This document shows, piece after piece, positions 31,247 to 40,453 of a stretch of DNA of 64,000 nucleotides. The stretch comes from Candidatus Saccharimonadota bacterium. GTDB lineage: Bacteria; Patescibacteriota; Saccharimonadia; Saccharimonadales; Saccharimonadaceae. Under the pieces are notes generated by a model. It saw nothing but the letters and a program-made list of their open reading frames with translations. It searched no databases and had not been told where the DNA came from. Positions within the stretch are counted from its first letter, which is position 1; the number at the start of each line of letters is the position of its first letter. The DNA lies in the NCBI GenBank assembly GCA_017514025.1, contig JAFWLB010000003.1:124001-188000 (forward strand). Direction: 5' to 3'. A program made the translations under genes and the position numbers.

Positions 31247-34200
31247 AAGTTTTCGAGCTCTTCAGGAGTCGGCTCATCCGGAAGTGGTCTTGCTCCCGTC
31301 CCTACCGGGATCTTTCGTCCAATAATCACGTTCTCTTTCAGACCTCGCAAATGGTCAACCCGACCATTAATCGCCGCGTTAATCAACACCCGCGTAGTGT
31401 CCTGGAACGATGCTGCCGACAAGAACGAATCCGAGAAGATCGACACCTTGGTAATACCAAGCAACAAATTCGTAAAAGTTGCTGGCGTTTTTCCAGCCGC
31501 TTCCAACTCCTTGTTCTGGGTCAATACAGCCGCCTTTGAAGTGATGTCGCCCGAGACAAACTCCGAATCCCCCGAATCATTAATTTGTACTCGCGAGAAC
31601 ATCTGGCGTACTAAAATCTCCAAGTGTTTCGGCGAAATCTCGTGCCCCTGTGCCGCATACACATTCAAAACATCGTTCATAATATAGCGCTGCGTCACTT
31701 CCACGCCCTTATATTTGAGCAAATCTTGCAAATTAAGCGACCCGGCCGTCAAACGATCGCCAGCCGTAACCAAATCATTGGATTTCACGACCAGCTCAGC
31801 TTCGCCTGGCACTTCTATTCTTACTGGTGCCCCCGCCGCTGCCACCAAGATAATCGCATCTTTCACTAGCTCTACTACACCATCACTTGGTGCCTTGATT
31901 GCTGCCTTATCGCCACTCTTTTTCACCAAAGTCGCACCAGCCTTCACATTCTCACCGTCTTTTACGTTTGGTTTCCGTCCGTCCAGAGCAATCTTAGTGA
32001 TTTTACCAGACTGCGGAGCAATCTGAATTACATAACGATTGCCATCTTCCGAAACTTCCACCACACCGTCAATCGGCGCTACATAAGCTTGACCCTTTGG
32101 CGTACGAGCTTCGAGAAGCTCTTCTACCCGTGGCAAACCTCGCGCAATCGCACCAGATCCCGCTACACCAGAACCATGTTTGGTGTCTAGAGTTAGCTGC
32201 GTACCTGGCTCACCTAGGGACTGCGCAGCAATCACCCCTACCGGTTCATTCGCCGCCACCAATTCCCTAGTGGACATATCTACACCATAACTCTTGCGTG
32301 GAATTCCTTCCACAGCCGTAGTTGAAAGCACCGACTGGATTTTCACTGATTCAACTTTTTCATCAGCTTCAATCTGATCAGCCATTTCCTTAGTAATCAG
32401 CTCGTCGACTTCCAAATAACCCGGCACCGCTTCCGCCGTATACCGACCAGCAATTCTCGCACTAAAGGCAATACCTGAAAGCTCCGTTTCGTCGCGATAT
32501 ACCACAAAACCTGGATCTTCCGCTTCTTCATCGGTTGTAAACACATCCTGCGACACATCCACAAGCCGCCGCGTCAAGTACCCAGAGTCCGCTGTACGTA
32601 GCGCCGTCGACACCTGCCCCTGCCGTGCCCCTCGCGTCGCGATAAACGACTCCAAAGTGTTTAGACCCTTCTTGTACGAAGATTTCACCGGCAACTCAAT
32701 CTCATTGTTATTAATATCCACCATGATCCCAATTTCTGCCGACGCCAACTTAATATTAGAAATATTACCACGCGCGCCCGAATTCACCATCACCGCAATA
32801 TCAGTGTCCATCTCCGACAACTTCGAAGCCAAGAACTCCGAAATTCTCTTGTCGATGTCCCGCCAGTTAGCGATTGTCAGCTTATAACGCTCTTCCTCAG
32901 TCACCAATCCATCGTTGAATTGTTCCTGAATCATCGCCGTCTTAGCATCGCCTTCCGCGATGAAATCGTCAATCTCGTCATAAGTCGGGTAGTCATCTTT
33001 TGCCGTCGAAATCGAAGCAATCGTTTCGTATTCAAACGCCAAATCTTTCAAAGCGTCTGCTGTTTTCACCATCACATCCGACCCATACCGATCAAAGATA
33101 TCTGCCATCACCTTCGACAAATGCTTTTTAGTTTGCACGGCGTTATCATACGGATAATCCTTTGGCAAAATCTCGTTAAAGATCACTCGCCCGAGGGTAG
33201 TATCTCGGATTTCTCGCTTCGCAAATACCCGAATTGGCGTCTGCAATGCAATAATCCCCTGGTCATAAGCCATCTCCGCCTCGTAAATCGACGAAAACGC
33301 CTTTGGCGTGTCCGTATCCGTACCCGGCTTATCATAAGTCAGATAATACGCCCCTAGCACCACGTCCTGATAAATAGCCAAAACCGGCGAACCATCTGCT
33401 GGCTTCAAAAGGTTGTTCTTTGCCGACATCAAATCTCTAGCTTCCGCCTGTGCTGCATCAGAAAGTGGCAAATGCACCGCCATCTGGTCACCATCATAGT
33501 CAGCGTTAAAGCCCGACGCCACCAAAGGATGCAATTTAATCGCTTTACCATCGATCAAACGTGGCTGGAAAGCCTGCACCGACAATCTATGCAGCGACGG
33601 CGCCCGGTTGAGGAGCACATATTTGCCCTTAATCACTTCATCCAAAGCGTCCCACACGATAGTCTCTTTAGCTTCAATTAATCTCGAAGCCGCCCGAATG
33701 TTATTTGCATATTCATTACCAATCAACCACGAAATCACAAACGGCTTAAATAGCTCCAAAGCCATCTGTTTTGGCAAACCGCATTCGTTAAGAGACAACT
33801 CCGGTCCTACCACAATCACCGAACGACCCGAATAATCTACCCGCTTACCCAACAGATTCTGACGGAACCGCCCTTGCTTACCCTTCAAAAGGTCAGACAA
33901 AGATTTCAATTTTCGTCGTCCGTTAGTCGAATTAGCACCTCTAGAGCCTCTTGCCGCCGAATTATCAATCAAGGCATCTACCGCCTCCTGCAACATTCGC
34001 ATTTCGTTTCGACAAATCACCTCTGGCGCGTTCAAATCTAACAGTTTCTTCAATCGGTTGTTTCGGTTAATCACCCGACGATACAAATCGTTCAAGTCCG
34101 AAGTCGCAAATCGTCCACCAGGAAGCGCAATCATCGGCCGGAGATCCGGTGGAATCACCGGAATCACCGTCAACACCAAATCTGACGGCTTTATCCCCGC

Positions 34201-35055
34201 CGCTTGCATACCCTCAAGAGTCTTCAGGCGCTTCTGAATCTTCTTTTCTTTCTGTCCTTTAGCTTTTTCTTCTTCAGCGTGCAATCCTTCAATCAACTTG
34301 TCCAAGTCAATTTCATCTAGCAACTTTTTGATTGCCGTCGCCCCCATTTCTACCGTGATCAAATCCTCATATTCTTCCGGCAAATTACGATATTCTACTT
34401 CGCTAATTACTCCACCTTTTCTAAACGACTCTAGCAAACTCTTTCGCGCGTTGTAATCCGCCTCTAACTCTTCAACTTCTTTGCTCTGTTGTTCAGCTAA
34501 AGCTTTCACATCGGCGCCTTCCGCCTTGGCTTCTTTTTCGTAACGAATTTTAATCGCATCTCGCGCCGCCATCGTCTGACCTTCCAGATTTTCCAAAGTC
34601 TTCTGGATTTCCTCAGTTTTCGCATCTGTGATCAAATATGTCGCAAAATACACTACGCGTTCGATATTTTTCACTGTGATGTCAAGCAGCAATCCCAATG
34701 CTGACGGAATTCCCCGCATAAACCAGATATGCGCCACCGGTGCCGCAAGAGAAATATGCCCCATCCGTTCCCGTCGCGTAATCGATTTGGTAACCAAATT
34801 GCCCTCTTTATCCACCGCCTGTTCACGACTTCGTACACCCTTTAATTTTGAATCATGCGGGTTGATATCTTTAGTCGGCCCAAAAATCCGCTCACAGAAC
34901 AAGCCATCCCGTTCCGGCTTCTGAGTCCGATAGTTAATCGTTTCCGGCTTTGTTACTTCACCGTAGCTCCAATTCAAAATGTCGTCGCGATTCGCCACCG
35001 TCAAACGAATTGAATCGAAATCCGAAGCACTAATAGAATTATCCATCCAAGCCAT
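31243..35055 (-). CDS. rpoC: RNA polymerase beta' subunit, both zinc sites lost
   Basis: 1270 aa. The catalytic loop is NADYDGDQMA (usual Phe is Tyr). GKQGRFRQNLLGKRVDYSGRS, the bridge/trigger region (AAQSLGEPGTQLTLDTKH) and the end GTGARPLP are intact. The N-terminal zinc site, normally with four Cys between IFGP and RRERMGHI, reads KDINPHDSKLKGVRSREQA and has none. The second site before the trigger loop (SVLSTTAVEGIPRKSYG) also lacks its cysteines. I chose ATG 35055 because GAGGAG precedes it. It starts 1 nt after rpoB. Confidence 0.97.
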   Translation of the reverse strand: MAWMDNSISASDFDSIRLTVANRDDILNWSYGEVTKPETINYRTQKPERDGLFCERIFGPTKDINPHDSKLKGVRSREQAVDKEGNLVTKSITRRERMGHISLAAPVAHIWFMRGIPSALGLLLDITVKNIERVVYFATYLITDAKTEEIQKTLENLEGQTMAARDAIKIRYEKEAKAEGADVKALAEQQSKEVEELEADYNARKSLLESFRKGGVISEVEYRNLPEEYEDLITVEMGATAIKKLLDEIDLDKLIEGLHAEEEKAKGQKEKKIQKRLKTLEGMQAAGIKPSDLVLTVIPVIPPDLRPMIALPGGRFATSDLNDLYRRVINRNNRLKKLLDLNAPEVICRNEMRMLQEAVDALIDNSAARGSRGANSTNGRRKLKSLSDLLKGKQGRFRQNLLGKRVDYSGRSVIVVGPELSLNECGLPKQMALELFKPFVISWLIGNEYANNIRAASRLIEAKETIVWDALDEVIKGKYVLLNRAPSLHRLSVQAFQPRLIDGKAIKLHPLVASGFNADYDGDQMAVHLPLSDAAQAEARDLMSAKNNLLKPADGSPVLAIYQDVVLGAYYLTYDKPGTDTDTPKAFSSIYEAEMAYDQGIIALQTPIRVFAKREIRDTTLGRVIFNEILPKDYPYDNAVQTKKHLSKVMADIFDRYGSDVMVKTADALKDLAFEYETIASISTAKDDYPTYDEIDDFIAEGDAKTAMIQEQFNDGLVTEEERYKLTIANWRDIDKRISEFLASKLSEMDTDIAVMVNSGARGNISNIKLASAEIGIMVDINNNEIELPVKSSYKKGLNTLESFIATRGARQGQVSTALRTADSGYLTRRLVDVSQDVFTTDEEAEDPGFVVYRDETELSGIAFSARIAGRYTAEAVPGYLEVDELITKEMADQIEADEKVESVKIQSVLSTTAVEGIPRKSYGVDMSTRELVAANEPVGVIAAQSLGEPGTQLTLDTKHGSGVAGSGAIARGLPRVEELLEARTPKGQAYVAPIDGVVEVSEDGNRYVIQIAPQSGKITKIALDGRKPNVKDGENVKAGATLVKKSGDKAAIKAPSDGVVELVKDAIILVAAAGAPVRIEVPGEAELVVKSNDLVTAGDRLTAGSLNLQDLLKYKGVEVTQRYIMNDVLNVYAAQGHEISPKHLEILVRQMFSRVQINDSGDSEFVSGDITSKAAVLTQNKELEAAGKTPATFTNLLLGITKVSIFSDSFLSAASFQDTTRVLINAAINGRVDHLRGLKENVIIGRKIPVGTGARPLPDEPTPEELENL

Positions 35056-35056
35056 C

Positions 35057-38000
35057 TTAGAACTCCTCTCCGAGATCAACTTCTGTGTCCACTTCGTCGA
35101 TCTCCTTTATTTCGACACCTTCTTCCGCCATCATTGCCTCCGCCTCGTCTTCGTCGAGGTCAAGAATTTCTGGCTCGGCATCTTTTTTATGCTGATCATA
35201 AATTGATTGATCATCTTTAGACTTCTCAATTTCCCTAGAAGTCCGCTCAATTACATCTCCGGCGTCAGCCGATTCACCGTGATCCAAAAGATCCACTTTC
35301 AGCCCCAGACCTTGCAGCTCTTTCACTAATACATTGAAGCCTTCTGGCAACTTCGGACCTTCGATCGGTTCGTGTTTGATGATGGACTCATAAGCCTTCG
35401 CCCGACCATACACATCATCCGACTTAATAGTTAGCATCTCTTGCAAAGTCGTAGCAGCACCGTAAGCCTCCAGTGCCCAGACCTCCATTTCCCCGAAGCG
35501 CTGACCACCGTTTTGTGCTTTACCACCGAGCGGCTGCTGAGTCACCATTGTGTAAGGACCAGTCGAACGCGCGTGGATCTTATCTTCCACCATGTGATGA
35601 AGTTTCAAAATGTGCATCACGCCCACGCTAGTCCGTTCATTAAACGGTTCACCCGTTAAGCCATCATAAAGCTGTACCCGGCCGTCTTTGTTGAATCCGG
35701 CCTTTTCTAGCTCCTCATTGATTTTTTCATCTGGCACCCCGTTAAACGAAGGCGTTGCAACCTTATAACCTAGAGCTCTTGCCGCCATCCCGAGATGCGT
35801 TTCAAACAGCTGCCCCAAATTCATACGCGAAGGCACGCCCATCGGCGACAAAATCACGTCAATCGGCGTTCCGTCTTCCATAAACGGCATATCTTCTACT
35901 GGCAAAATTCGCGACACCACACCCTTGTTACCATGCCGACCGGCCAGCTTATCGCCCACGCCAATCTTGCGCATCTCGGCTACAAAGATTTTGATCTGCA
36001 TAATCACGCCAGCTTTCAGTTCATGACCCTGTTCGCGTGTGTAAACTCGCACGTCCACGACTTTACCCACCGAAGAACCGTTCATTCTCACCGATGTATC
36101 ACGCACATCTTTGGCTTTTTCACCGAAAATTGCCCGGAGCAACCTTTCCTCAGAACTCAGCTCCTGCTCACCCTTTGGCGTAATTTTACCAACCAAGATA
36201 TCGCCGTTACGGACTTCTGAACCCACCGTCACGATACCATCTTCGCCTAGATGTCTCAAAGAGTGCTCTGATACGTTCGGAATATCTCGTGTCACTTGCT
36301 CGGGGCCCAACTTAGTTTCACGTACTTCCACATCAAAATCTTTAATGTTAATCGACGTCAAAGTATCATCCTCAACTAATTTACTCGAAATCACAATCGC
36401 GTCGTCCATGTTGTAGCCTCGCCACGGCATAAACGCCACCAAAAGGTCACGCCCAAGCGCCAATTCACCGTCATTCACAGACGCACCTTCAATCAAAGTA
36501 TCGCCCTTCTTGACTTTTTGGCCTCTCGCCACTACCGTGTGCTGATTATAACAACGGTCATCATTAGTTTTCTCAAAATGTTGCAGCTTATATTCTTGAT
36601 CACCCCCGTTATTATAAGTCACAATCACGCTATCGCCATCGGCTTTCTTTACTACGCCAGGACCTTTAGCCATCACTAGCTGCGAAGTATTTTTAGCAAC
36701 CTCGCGCTCAATGCCCGTCCCCACCACCGGATTATCTTGCCGAAGTAGTGGTACCGCCTGTTTCTGCATCGCGCAGGCCATCAACGATCGGTCTACCCGG
36801 TTCTTCTCCACAAACGGAATCAAAGATGCACTCACGCCCAAAATTTCCTTGTGCGCTGCGTCAATATGCGTTACTAGCTTCGCTTCCACCTGTGCCGGCG
36901 TACCATGCACCCGCGCTGATACCCAATCTTCCACAAATTTTTTATTCTTGTCCAGTTTCACCGAAGCATCGGCAATCACCATATCATTCTCAGTGTCGGC
37001 ATCCATGTAAACCACTTCGTCCGTCACCTTACCGTTTTTCACGACCAAATACGGTGCTTCAATAAACCCATATTCGTTTATCCGAGCGTAAGTAGCAAAG
37101 TTTAGCACCAACCCCACGTTGCCACCTTCTGGCGTTTCTACGGTACAAATCCGGCCGTAATGCGTCGGGTGTGCATCCCGCACATCAAATCCAGCCCGTT
37201 CCCGCGTCAAACCCCCAGGGCCCATACTAGACAACCGTCGTTTGTGCGCCAACTCCGAAAACGGATTTACCTCGTCCATCAGCTGTGAAAGTTGTGAGGT
37301 AGCAAAGAATTCCTTTACAGCTGCTACGACTGGCCGCGAATTCAAAAGTTGCGACGGCGTTACTTCTTCAAGATTCGCCATTGACATTCGGTCGAGGATA
37401 TTGCGTTGCAACCTCAGCATCCCCAAACGGAATTGCCTCTGTACCAATTCGCCTACCAACTTTACCCGACGATTACTTAGAGAGTCAATGTCATCTGGCG
37501 CTTCTTGCGTATTATTCAGACGAATAATCTCTGCGATAATCGCTGTCACGTCGTCCATTTGCAAAGTCCGATACTCAGGCTTATTCGGCGTATCAAAACC
37601 CAGCCGTCGATTTATCTTAAACCGACCCACATTCGAATAGTCATACCGCTTCGGATCAAAGAACATTCGCTCGATCATCGAACGTGCATTTTCCACCGTT
37701 GCCAAGTCCCCCGGTCGAATCCGTCGGTAAACTTCCAAAAGCGCCTCACCTTGCGTCGAAGTGGTATCTTTTTCCAACGTCGCCTCAATATATTTCTTTT
37801 CGCCCGTGTCTACTTTTTCAAACTTCTTTTTGATCTCCGACTGGCTCATCCCGAGAGCTCGCAGAAATGTCGTCACCGGAATCTTGCGTCGCCGGTCGAT
37901 CTTCACAAACATCGCTCCGTTCGCCGCTGTCTCAAATTCCAACCACGCTCCCCGTCCCGGAATTACTTTAGCCCCATAATAACGCTTCAAACCAATCGTT

Positions 38001-38437
38001 TCCGCATTAAAGAACACCCCAGCCGAACGAATCAACTGCGACACGATCACCCGTTCCGTTCCGTTGATGATAAACGTCGCTCGATCGGTCATCCAAGGAT
38101 AATCACCAAAGTAAATATCCTGCTCCTTCTTTTCACCCGTAGCCTTGTTCTCTAGCTCCACCAACACGTGCAAAGGTGCTTCATAAGTTGCCAAGTTATA
38201 CTTTGCCTCTTGCTCCGTCTCCTTCGGATCTTTAAAATAATAATCTTTGAACCTAAGAGACAGTTTTTGCCCGGTGTAATCATCGATCGGATTTAACTCG
38301 GCAAAAACCTCCCGCAGTCCATTCTTGACGAAGTCTGCCCACGAATCTTTCTGGTGTGCCGTCAGATCCGGAATTGGCAAAGCAACGTCCCCTTCGGTGA
38401 AAAATACTCTTTCACCTGACTTGCGATTAGTAGCCAT
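35057..38437 (-). CDS. rpoB: RNA polymerase beta subunit
   Basis: 1126 aa. Visible are the rifampicin region (SQLSQLMDEVNPFSELAHKR, then RLSSMGPGGLTRERAGFDVR), GRHGNKGVVS and GGQRFGEMEVWALEAYGA. The C-terminus carries an extra acidic tail (LDLDEDEAEAMMAEEG). I chose ATG 38437 over 38530 because AGAGGT precedes it and the family starts here. It has its own promoter and a structured leader. L10/L7/L12 genes, usually upstream, are not present. Confidence 0.97.
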   Translation of the reverse strand: MATNRKSGERVFFTEGDVALPIPDLTAHQKDSWADFVKNGLREVFAELNPIDDYTGQKLSLRFKDYYFKDPKETEQEAKYNLATYEAPLHVLVELENKATGEKKEQDIYFGDYPWMTDRATFIINGTERVIVSQLIRSAGVFFNAETIGLKRYYGAKVIPGRGAWLEFETAANGAMFVKIDRRRKIPVTTFLRALGMSQSEIKKKFEKVDTGEKKYIEATLEKDTTSTQGEALLEVYRRIRPGDLATVENARSMIERMFFDPKRYDYSNVGRFKINRRLGFDTPNKPEYRTLQMDDVTAIIAEIIRLNNTQEAPDDIDSLSNRRVKLVGELVQRQFRLGMLRLQRNILDRMSMANLEEVTPSQLLNSRPVVAAVKEFFATSQLSQLMDEVNPFSELAHKRRLSSMGPGGLTRERAGFDVRDAHPTHYGRICTVETPEGGNVGLVLNFATYARINEYGFIEAPYLVVKNGKVTDEVVYMDADTENDMVIADASVKLDKNKKFVEDWVSARVHGTPAQVEAKLVTHIDAAHKEILGVSASLIPFVEKNRVDRSLMACAMQKQAVPLLRQDNPVVGTGIEREVAKNTSQLVMAKGPGVVKKADGDSVIVTYNNGGDQEYKLQHFEKTNDDRCYNQHTVVARGQKVKKGDTLIEGASVNDGELALGRDLLVAFMPWRGYNMDDAIVISSKLVEDDTLTSINIKDFDVEVRETKLGPEQVTRDIPNVSEHSLRHLGEDGIVTVGSEVRNGDILVGKITPKGEQELSSEERLLRAIFGEKAKDVRDTSVRMNGSSVGKVVDVRVYTREQGHELKAGVIMQIKIFVAEMRKIGVGDKLAGRHGNKGVVSRILPVEDMPFMEDGTPIDVILSPMGVPSRMNLGQLFETHLGMAARALGYKVATPSFNGVPDEKINEELEKAGFNKDGRVQLYDGLTGEPFNERTSVGVMHILKLHHMVEDKIHARSTGPYTMVTQQPLGGKAQNGGQRFGEMEVWALEAYGAATTLQEMLTIKSDDVYGRAKAYESIIKHEPIEGPKLPEGFNVLVKELQGLGLKVDLLDHGESADAGDVIERTSREIEKSKDDQSIYDQHKKDAEPEILDLDEDEAEAMMAEEGVEIKEIDEVDTEVDLGEEF

Positions 38438-38487
38438 TCTACCTCTTTTTTTATTAGTGTTGATAATCTTTAGCGCCGGAAGATTAC

Positions 38488-38540
38488 TGCCTAGTTTTAC
38501 TCTAGCCTCGCTACTCCTAGAGTTGCACAAAAACCAGGCA
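38488..38540 (-). promoter_or_regulatory. Structured 5' leader of rpoBC
   Basis: An outer 11-bp stem, TGCCTAGTTTT (38488-38498) with AAAACCAGGCA (38530-38540), has one wobble and encloses CTCTAG/CTAGAG (38500-38505 with 38517-38522). It lies wholly in the untranslated leader between the promoter and ATG 38437 and has no U-run. Confidence 0.6.
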
Positions 38541-38557
38541 CACTGCTTCTTGTTTCT

Positions 38558-38586
38558 ATCTTATCACATCTTAAAAACTCTGGCAA
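38558..38586 (-). promoter_or_regulatory. rpoBC promoter
   Basis: TTGCCA (38581-38586), 17 bp, TAAGAT (38558-38563) on the minus strand; leader about 115 nt. Confidence 0.75.
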
Positions 38587-38612
38587 CCCCTTTTCTTTTT
38601 CAAAATTTGTGC

Positions 38613-38618
38613 TATAAT
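38613..38618 (+). promoter_or_regulatory. Extended -10 of rpsP
   Basis: TGCTATAAT, divergent from the rpoBC promoter, 30 nt before ATG 38649 with AAGGAG between. Confidence 0.7.
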
Positions 38619-38648
38619 AAGTGGAGTTAATAATTTTAAGGAGAAAAA

Positions 38649-39041
38649 ATGCTAGCGATTCGCATGCAACGTAAAGGCCGGGCGCATTACCCTACGTACC
38701 GGATAGTCGTCCAAGAATCCCAGCGTCACCCCTTATCGGGACGCGTAGTGGCTGAGGTCGGCAATTACAATCCCGCCACTAAAGCCCTGACTTTAGACAA
38801 AAAATTGGTGGAAAAATACCTAAGTAACGGCGCCCAGCCCTCTTCACGCGTGGCGTTCATCTTAAAGAAAAACGGCGTCAAGCTACCCAAATGGTACAAA
38901 GAGCCTGCCCAAAAGCAAGCTACTGCCAAACACGCCGACAAACTCCGCAAGAACCAACCCAAAGAGGAGGCTCCTGCGGAACCAGCCCCCACCGAGGAAG
39001 CTCCTGCGGGAGAAACTCCAGCGGAAGAAGCGCAAGAGTAA
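38649..39041 (+). CDS. rpsP: 30S ribosomal protein S16 with long C-terminal tail
   Basis: 130 aa. The S16 core is IRMQRKGRAHYPTYRIVVQE through WYKEPAQKQ (about 85 residues). It is followed by a Glu/Pro/Ala-rich tail with repeated EEAPA units absent from usual S16. A terminator follows before khpA. Confidence 0.95.
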   Translation: MLAIRMQRKGRAHYPTYRIVVQESQRHPLSGRVVAEVGNYNPATKALTLDKKLVEKYLSNGAQPSSRVAFILKKNGVKLPKWYKEPAQKQATAKHADKLRKNQPKEEAPAEPAPTEEAPAGETPAEEAQE

Positions 39042-39052
39042 TTTTACCAGCA

Positions 39053-39081
39053 TAAAAATAGCCTCTAGCGGGCTATTTTTT
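39053..39081 (+). terminator. Terminator after rpsP
   Basis: AAAATAGCC (39055-39063) and GGCTATTTT (39071-39079), then TT. The khpA -10 follows at once. Confidence 0.8.
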
Positions 39082-39085
39082 GTGA

Positions 39086-39091
39086 TATAAT
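39086..39091 (+). promoter_or_regulatory. Extended -10 of khpA
   Basis: TGATATAAT, 29 nt upstream of ATG 39121. Confidence 0.65.
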
Positions 39092-39120
39092 AGAACAAAC
39101 AACTTTAAATGGAGAAAAAT

Positions 39121-39558
39121 ATGGCTACTATTGACCAGCAATTTGTAGAATACATCGTAAAAACTTTAGTCAACAATCCCGACAAAGTAGCAGTTGAACG
39201 CAAAATCGACGAAAAGGGTGTGCTCTTATCTCTCACCGTCGACCCAGAAGACGTCGGTCGCGTCATCGGCAAACGCGGCGTTACCGCCCAAGCCATCCGA
39301 GTTTTGCTCCGCGCCCTCGGCACCAAACAAGACGCTCGCTATAATCTCAAAATCGTCAACACCGACGACGAAGCTACCCCTCGCCACGCAGAGCAAGCAT
39401 CTACCTCCCCAGCAGCAGAAGAAACCGAAGAAGTCGAAGAAGTCATTTCCGAACCAGAAACCAAAGAGACGGAAACAGCCGAAGAAGAGGAAGAGACCTC
39501 CGAGCTCGCCGAAAAAACTCGCGCCGAACTCGCCGATTTGGACGATCTCGACATTTAG
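39121..39558 (+). CDS. khpA: KH-domain RNA-binding protein with acidic tail
   Basis: 145 aa. A single KH domain (1-78) has VDPEDVGRVIGKRGVTAQAI, the GxxG-type RNA-binding loop being GKRG. It is followed by a 60-residue Glu-rich tail. KhpA-type proteins bind many RNAs and affect cell division and envelope synthesis in Gram-positive bacteria. The rpsP-khpA order is conserved across many phyla. ATG 39121 was chosen for its GGAG spacing. Confidence 0.88.
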   Translation: MATIDQQFVEYIVKTLVNNPDKVAVERKIDEKGVLLSLTVDPEDVGRVIGKRGVTAQAIRVLLRALGTKQDARYNLKIVNTDDEATPRHAEQASTSPAAEETEEVEEVISEPETKETETAEEEEETSELAEKTRAELADLDDLDI

Positions 39559-39569
39559 TCAAAAAGTCC

Positions 39570-39597
39570 TTGACTTTTAGTTTTGCTAGCGTATAAT
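39570..39597 (+). promoter_or_regulatory. Promoter without downstream gene
   Basis: TTGACT (39570-39575), 16 bp, TATAAT (39592-39597). It points into a 140-bp intergenic region ending at a terminator. Confidence 0.75.
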
Positions 39598-39603
39598 TAA
39601 ACA

Positions 39604-39695
39604 TAAGCTAACTAACTGCGAGTCAGCTTACACAAAGAGTAAAGTTGAGAGCTTATCTATGTCTAAAAAAGCACCTACCGTTGAGGTGCTTTTTT
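39604..39695 (+). ncRNA. Candidate small RNA between khpA and rnc
   Basis: A strong promoter starts near 39604, and the RNA ends at a perfect terminator: AAAAAAGCACCT (39665-39676) with AGGTGC plus six T (39684-39695). The 5' part forms AAGCTAACT/AGTCAGCTT (39605-39613 with 39621-39629). The same 5' strand can instead pair with AGCTTAT near 39650, giving two exclusive folds. No reliable ORF exists. The terminator also serves rnc on the other strand. I cannot assign it to a known RNA family. Confidence 0.55.
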
Positions 39696-39733
39696 GGAGG
39701 CAAAACCTCCCCCATACCTTAATTATATCACGC

Positions 39734-40453
39734 TTATGCTTTTTTGTCAATAGCGCTATTCTCTCGGAAACTTTTCACCCCCTCCCGCGCCGCTTCTGTC
39801 TGTGCCTCTTGTTTAGAATGCCCTGTCCCTGTCCCCCGCAAGTGCTCATTCACATAAACCCCCACCGTAAAAGTCTTATTGTGATCCGGCCCCTCTTCCT
39901 TCAAAGTCTTATACACCGGTGTCACCCCCTCAGTCTTTTGTGCCAACTCCTGCATATAGGACTTCGGATCTCGCCACGACCCTTCTTCCAAAATCGCGCC
40001 AACCTTCACCAAAATGTGTTTATTGATAAACTTTTGTGCCACCTCATATCCCTGGTCCAAATAAATCGCCCCAATCACCGCCTCAAAACAATCCGCCAAA
40101 ATCGAATCGTGAGCCCTTTCTGTCCCCCTCTGCTCGCCCTTCGACATCCGCACTAGCGGTTCATAACCCAGTTCCTTACCCGCCGCACCAATCGATTCCG
40201 TCCTCACCAACGCTGCCCTTAGTGCCGTCATCACCCCCTCTGGATAATCGTAATTCCGATACAAAAAATCCGATGTCACTAATTCCAAAACCGCATCCCC
40301 CAAATATTCCAACCGCTCGTTGTGTTCATGCACAGTCTTTTGATGTTCGTTCACATAGCTCCGATGCGTGAGCGCCGTCACCAATAAATCGACATCCTTA
40401 AACTGAAACCCCAATTTTTCTTTAGCAAATTCTTGATATGGTGTTTTGTCCAT
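39734..40453 (-). CDS. rnc: Ribonuclease III
   Basis: 239 aa. The catalytic signature is NERLEYLGDAVLELV, with a second acidic helix DSILADCFEAVIGAIYLDQG. The dsRNA-binding domain (about 155-230) ends GTGTGHSKQEAQTEAAREG. It processes rRNA precursors and structured RNAs. Its start overlaps the NUDIX gene stop by one base (TAATG). Confidence 0.96.
   Translation of the reverse strand: MDKTPYQEFAKEKLGFQFKDVDLLVTALTHRSYVNEHQKTVHEHNERLEYLGDAVLELVTSDFLYRNYDYPEGVMTALRAALVRTESIGAAGKELGYEPLVRMSKGEQRGTERAHDSILADCFEAVIGAIYLDQGYEVAQKFINKHILVKVGAILEEGSWRDPKSYMQELAQKTEGVTPVYKTLKEEGPDHNKTFTVGVYVNEHLRGTGTGHSKQEAQTEAAREGVKSFRENSAIDKKA

Noticed and set aside
37505-38155. 216-aa plus-strand frame inside rpoB
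   Set aside because: It is an Arg/His-rich shadow of a conserved gene with no ribosome-binding site.
39659-40156. 165-aa plus-strand frame over rnc
   Set aside because: It runs through a terminator hairpin and is antisense to a full RNase III gene; the composition is a codon shadow.
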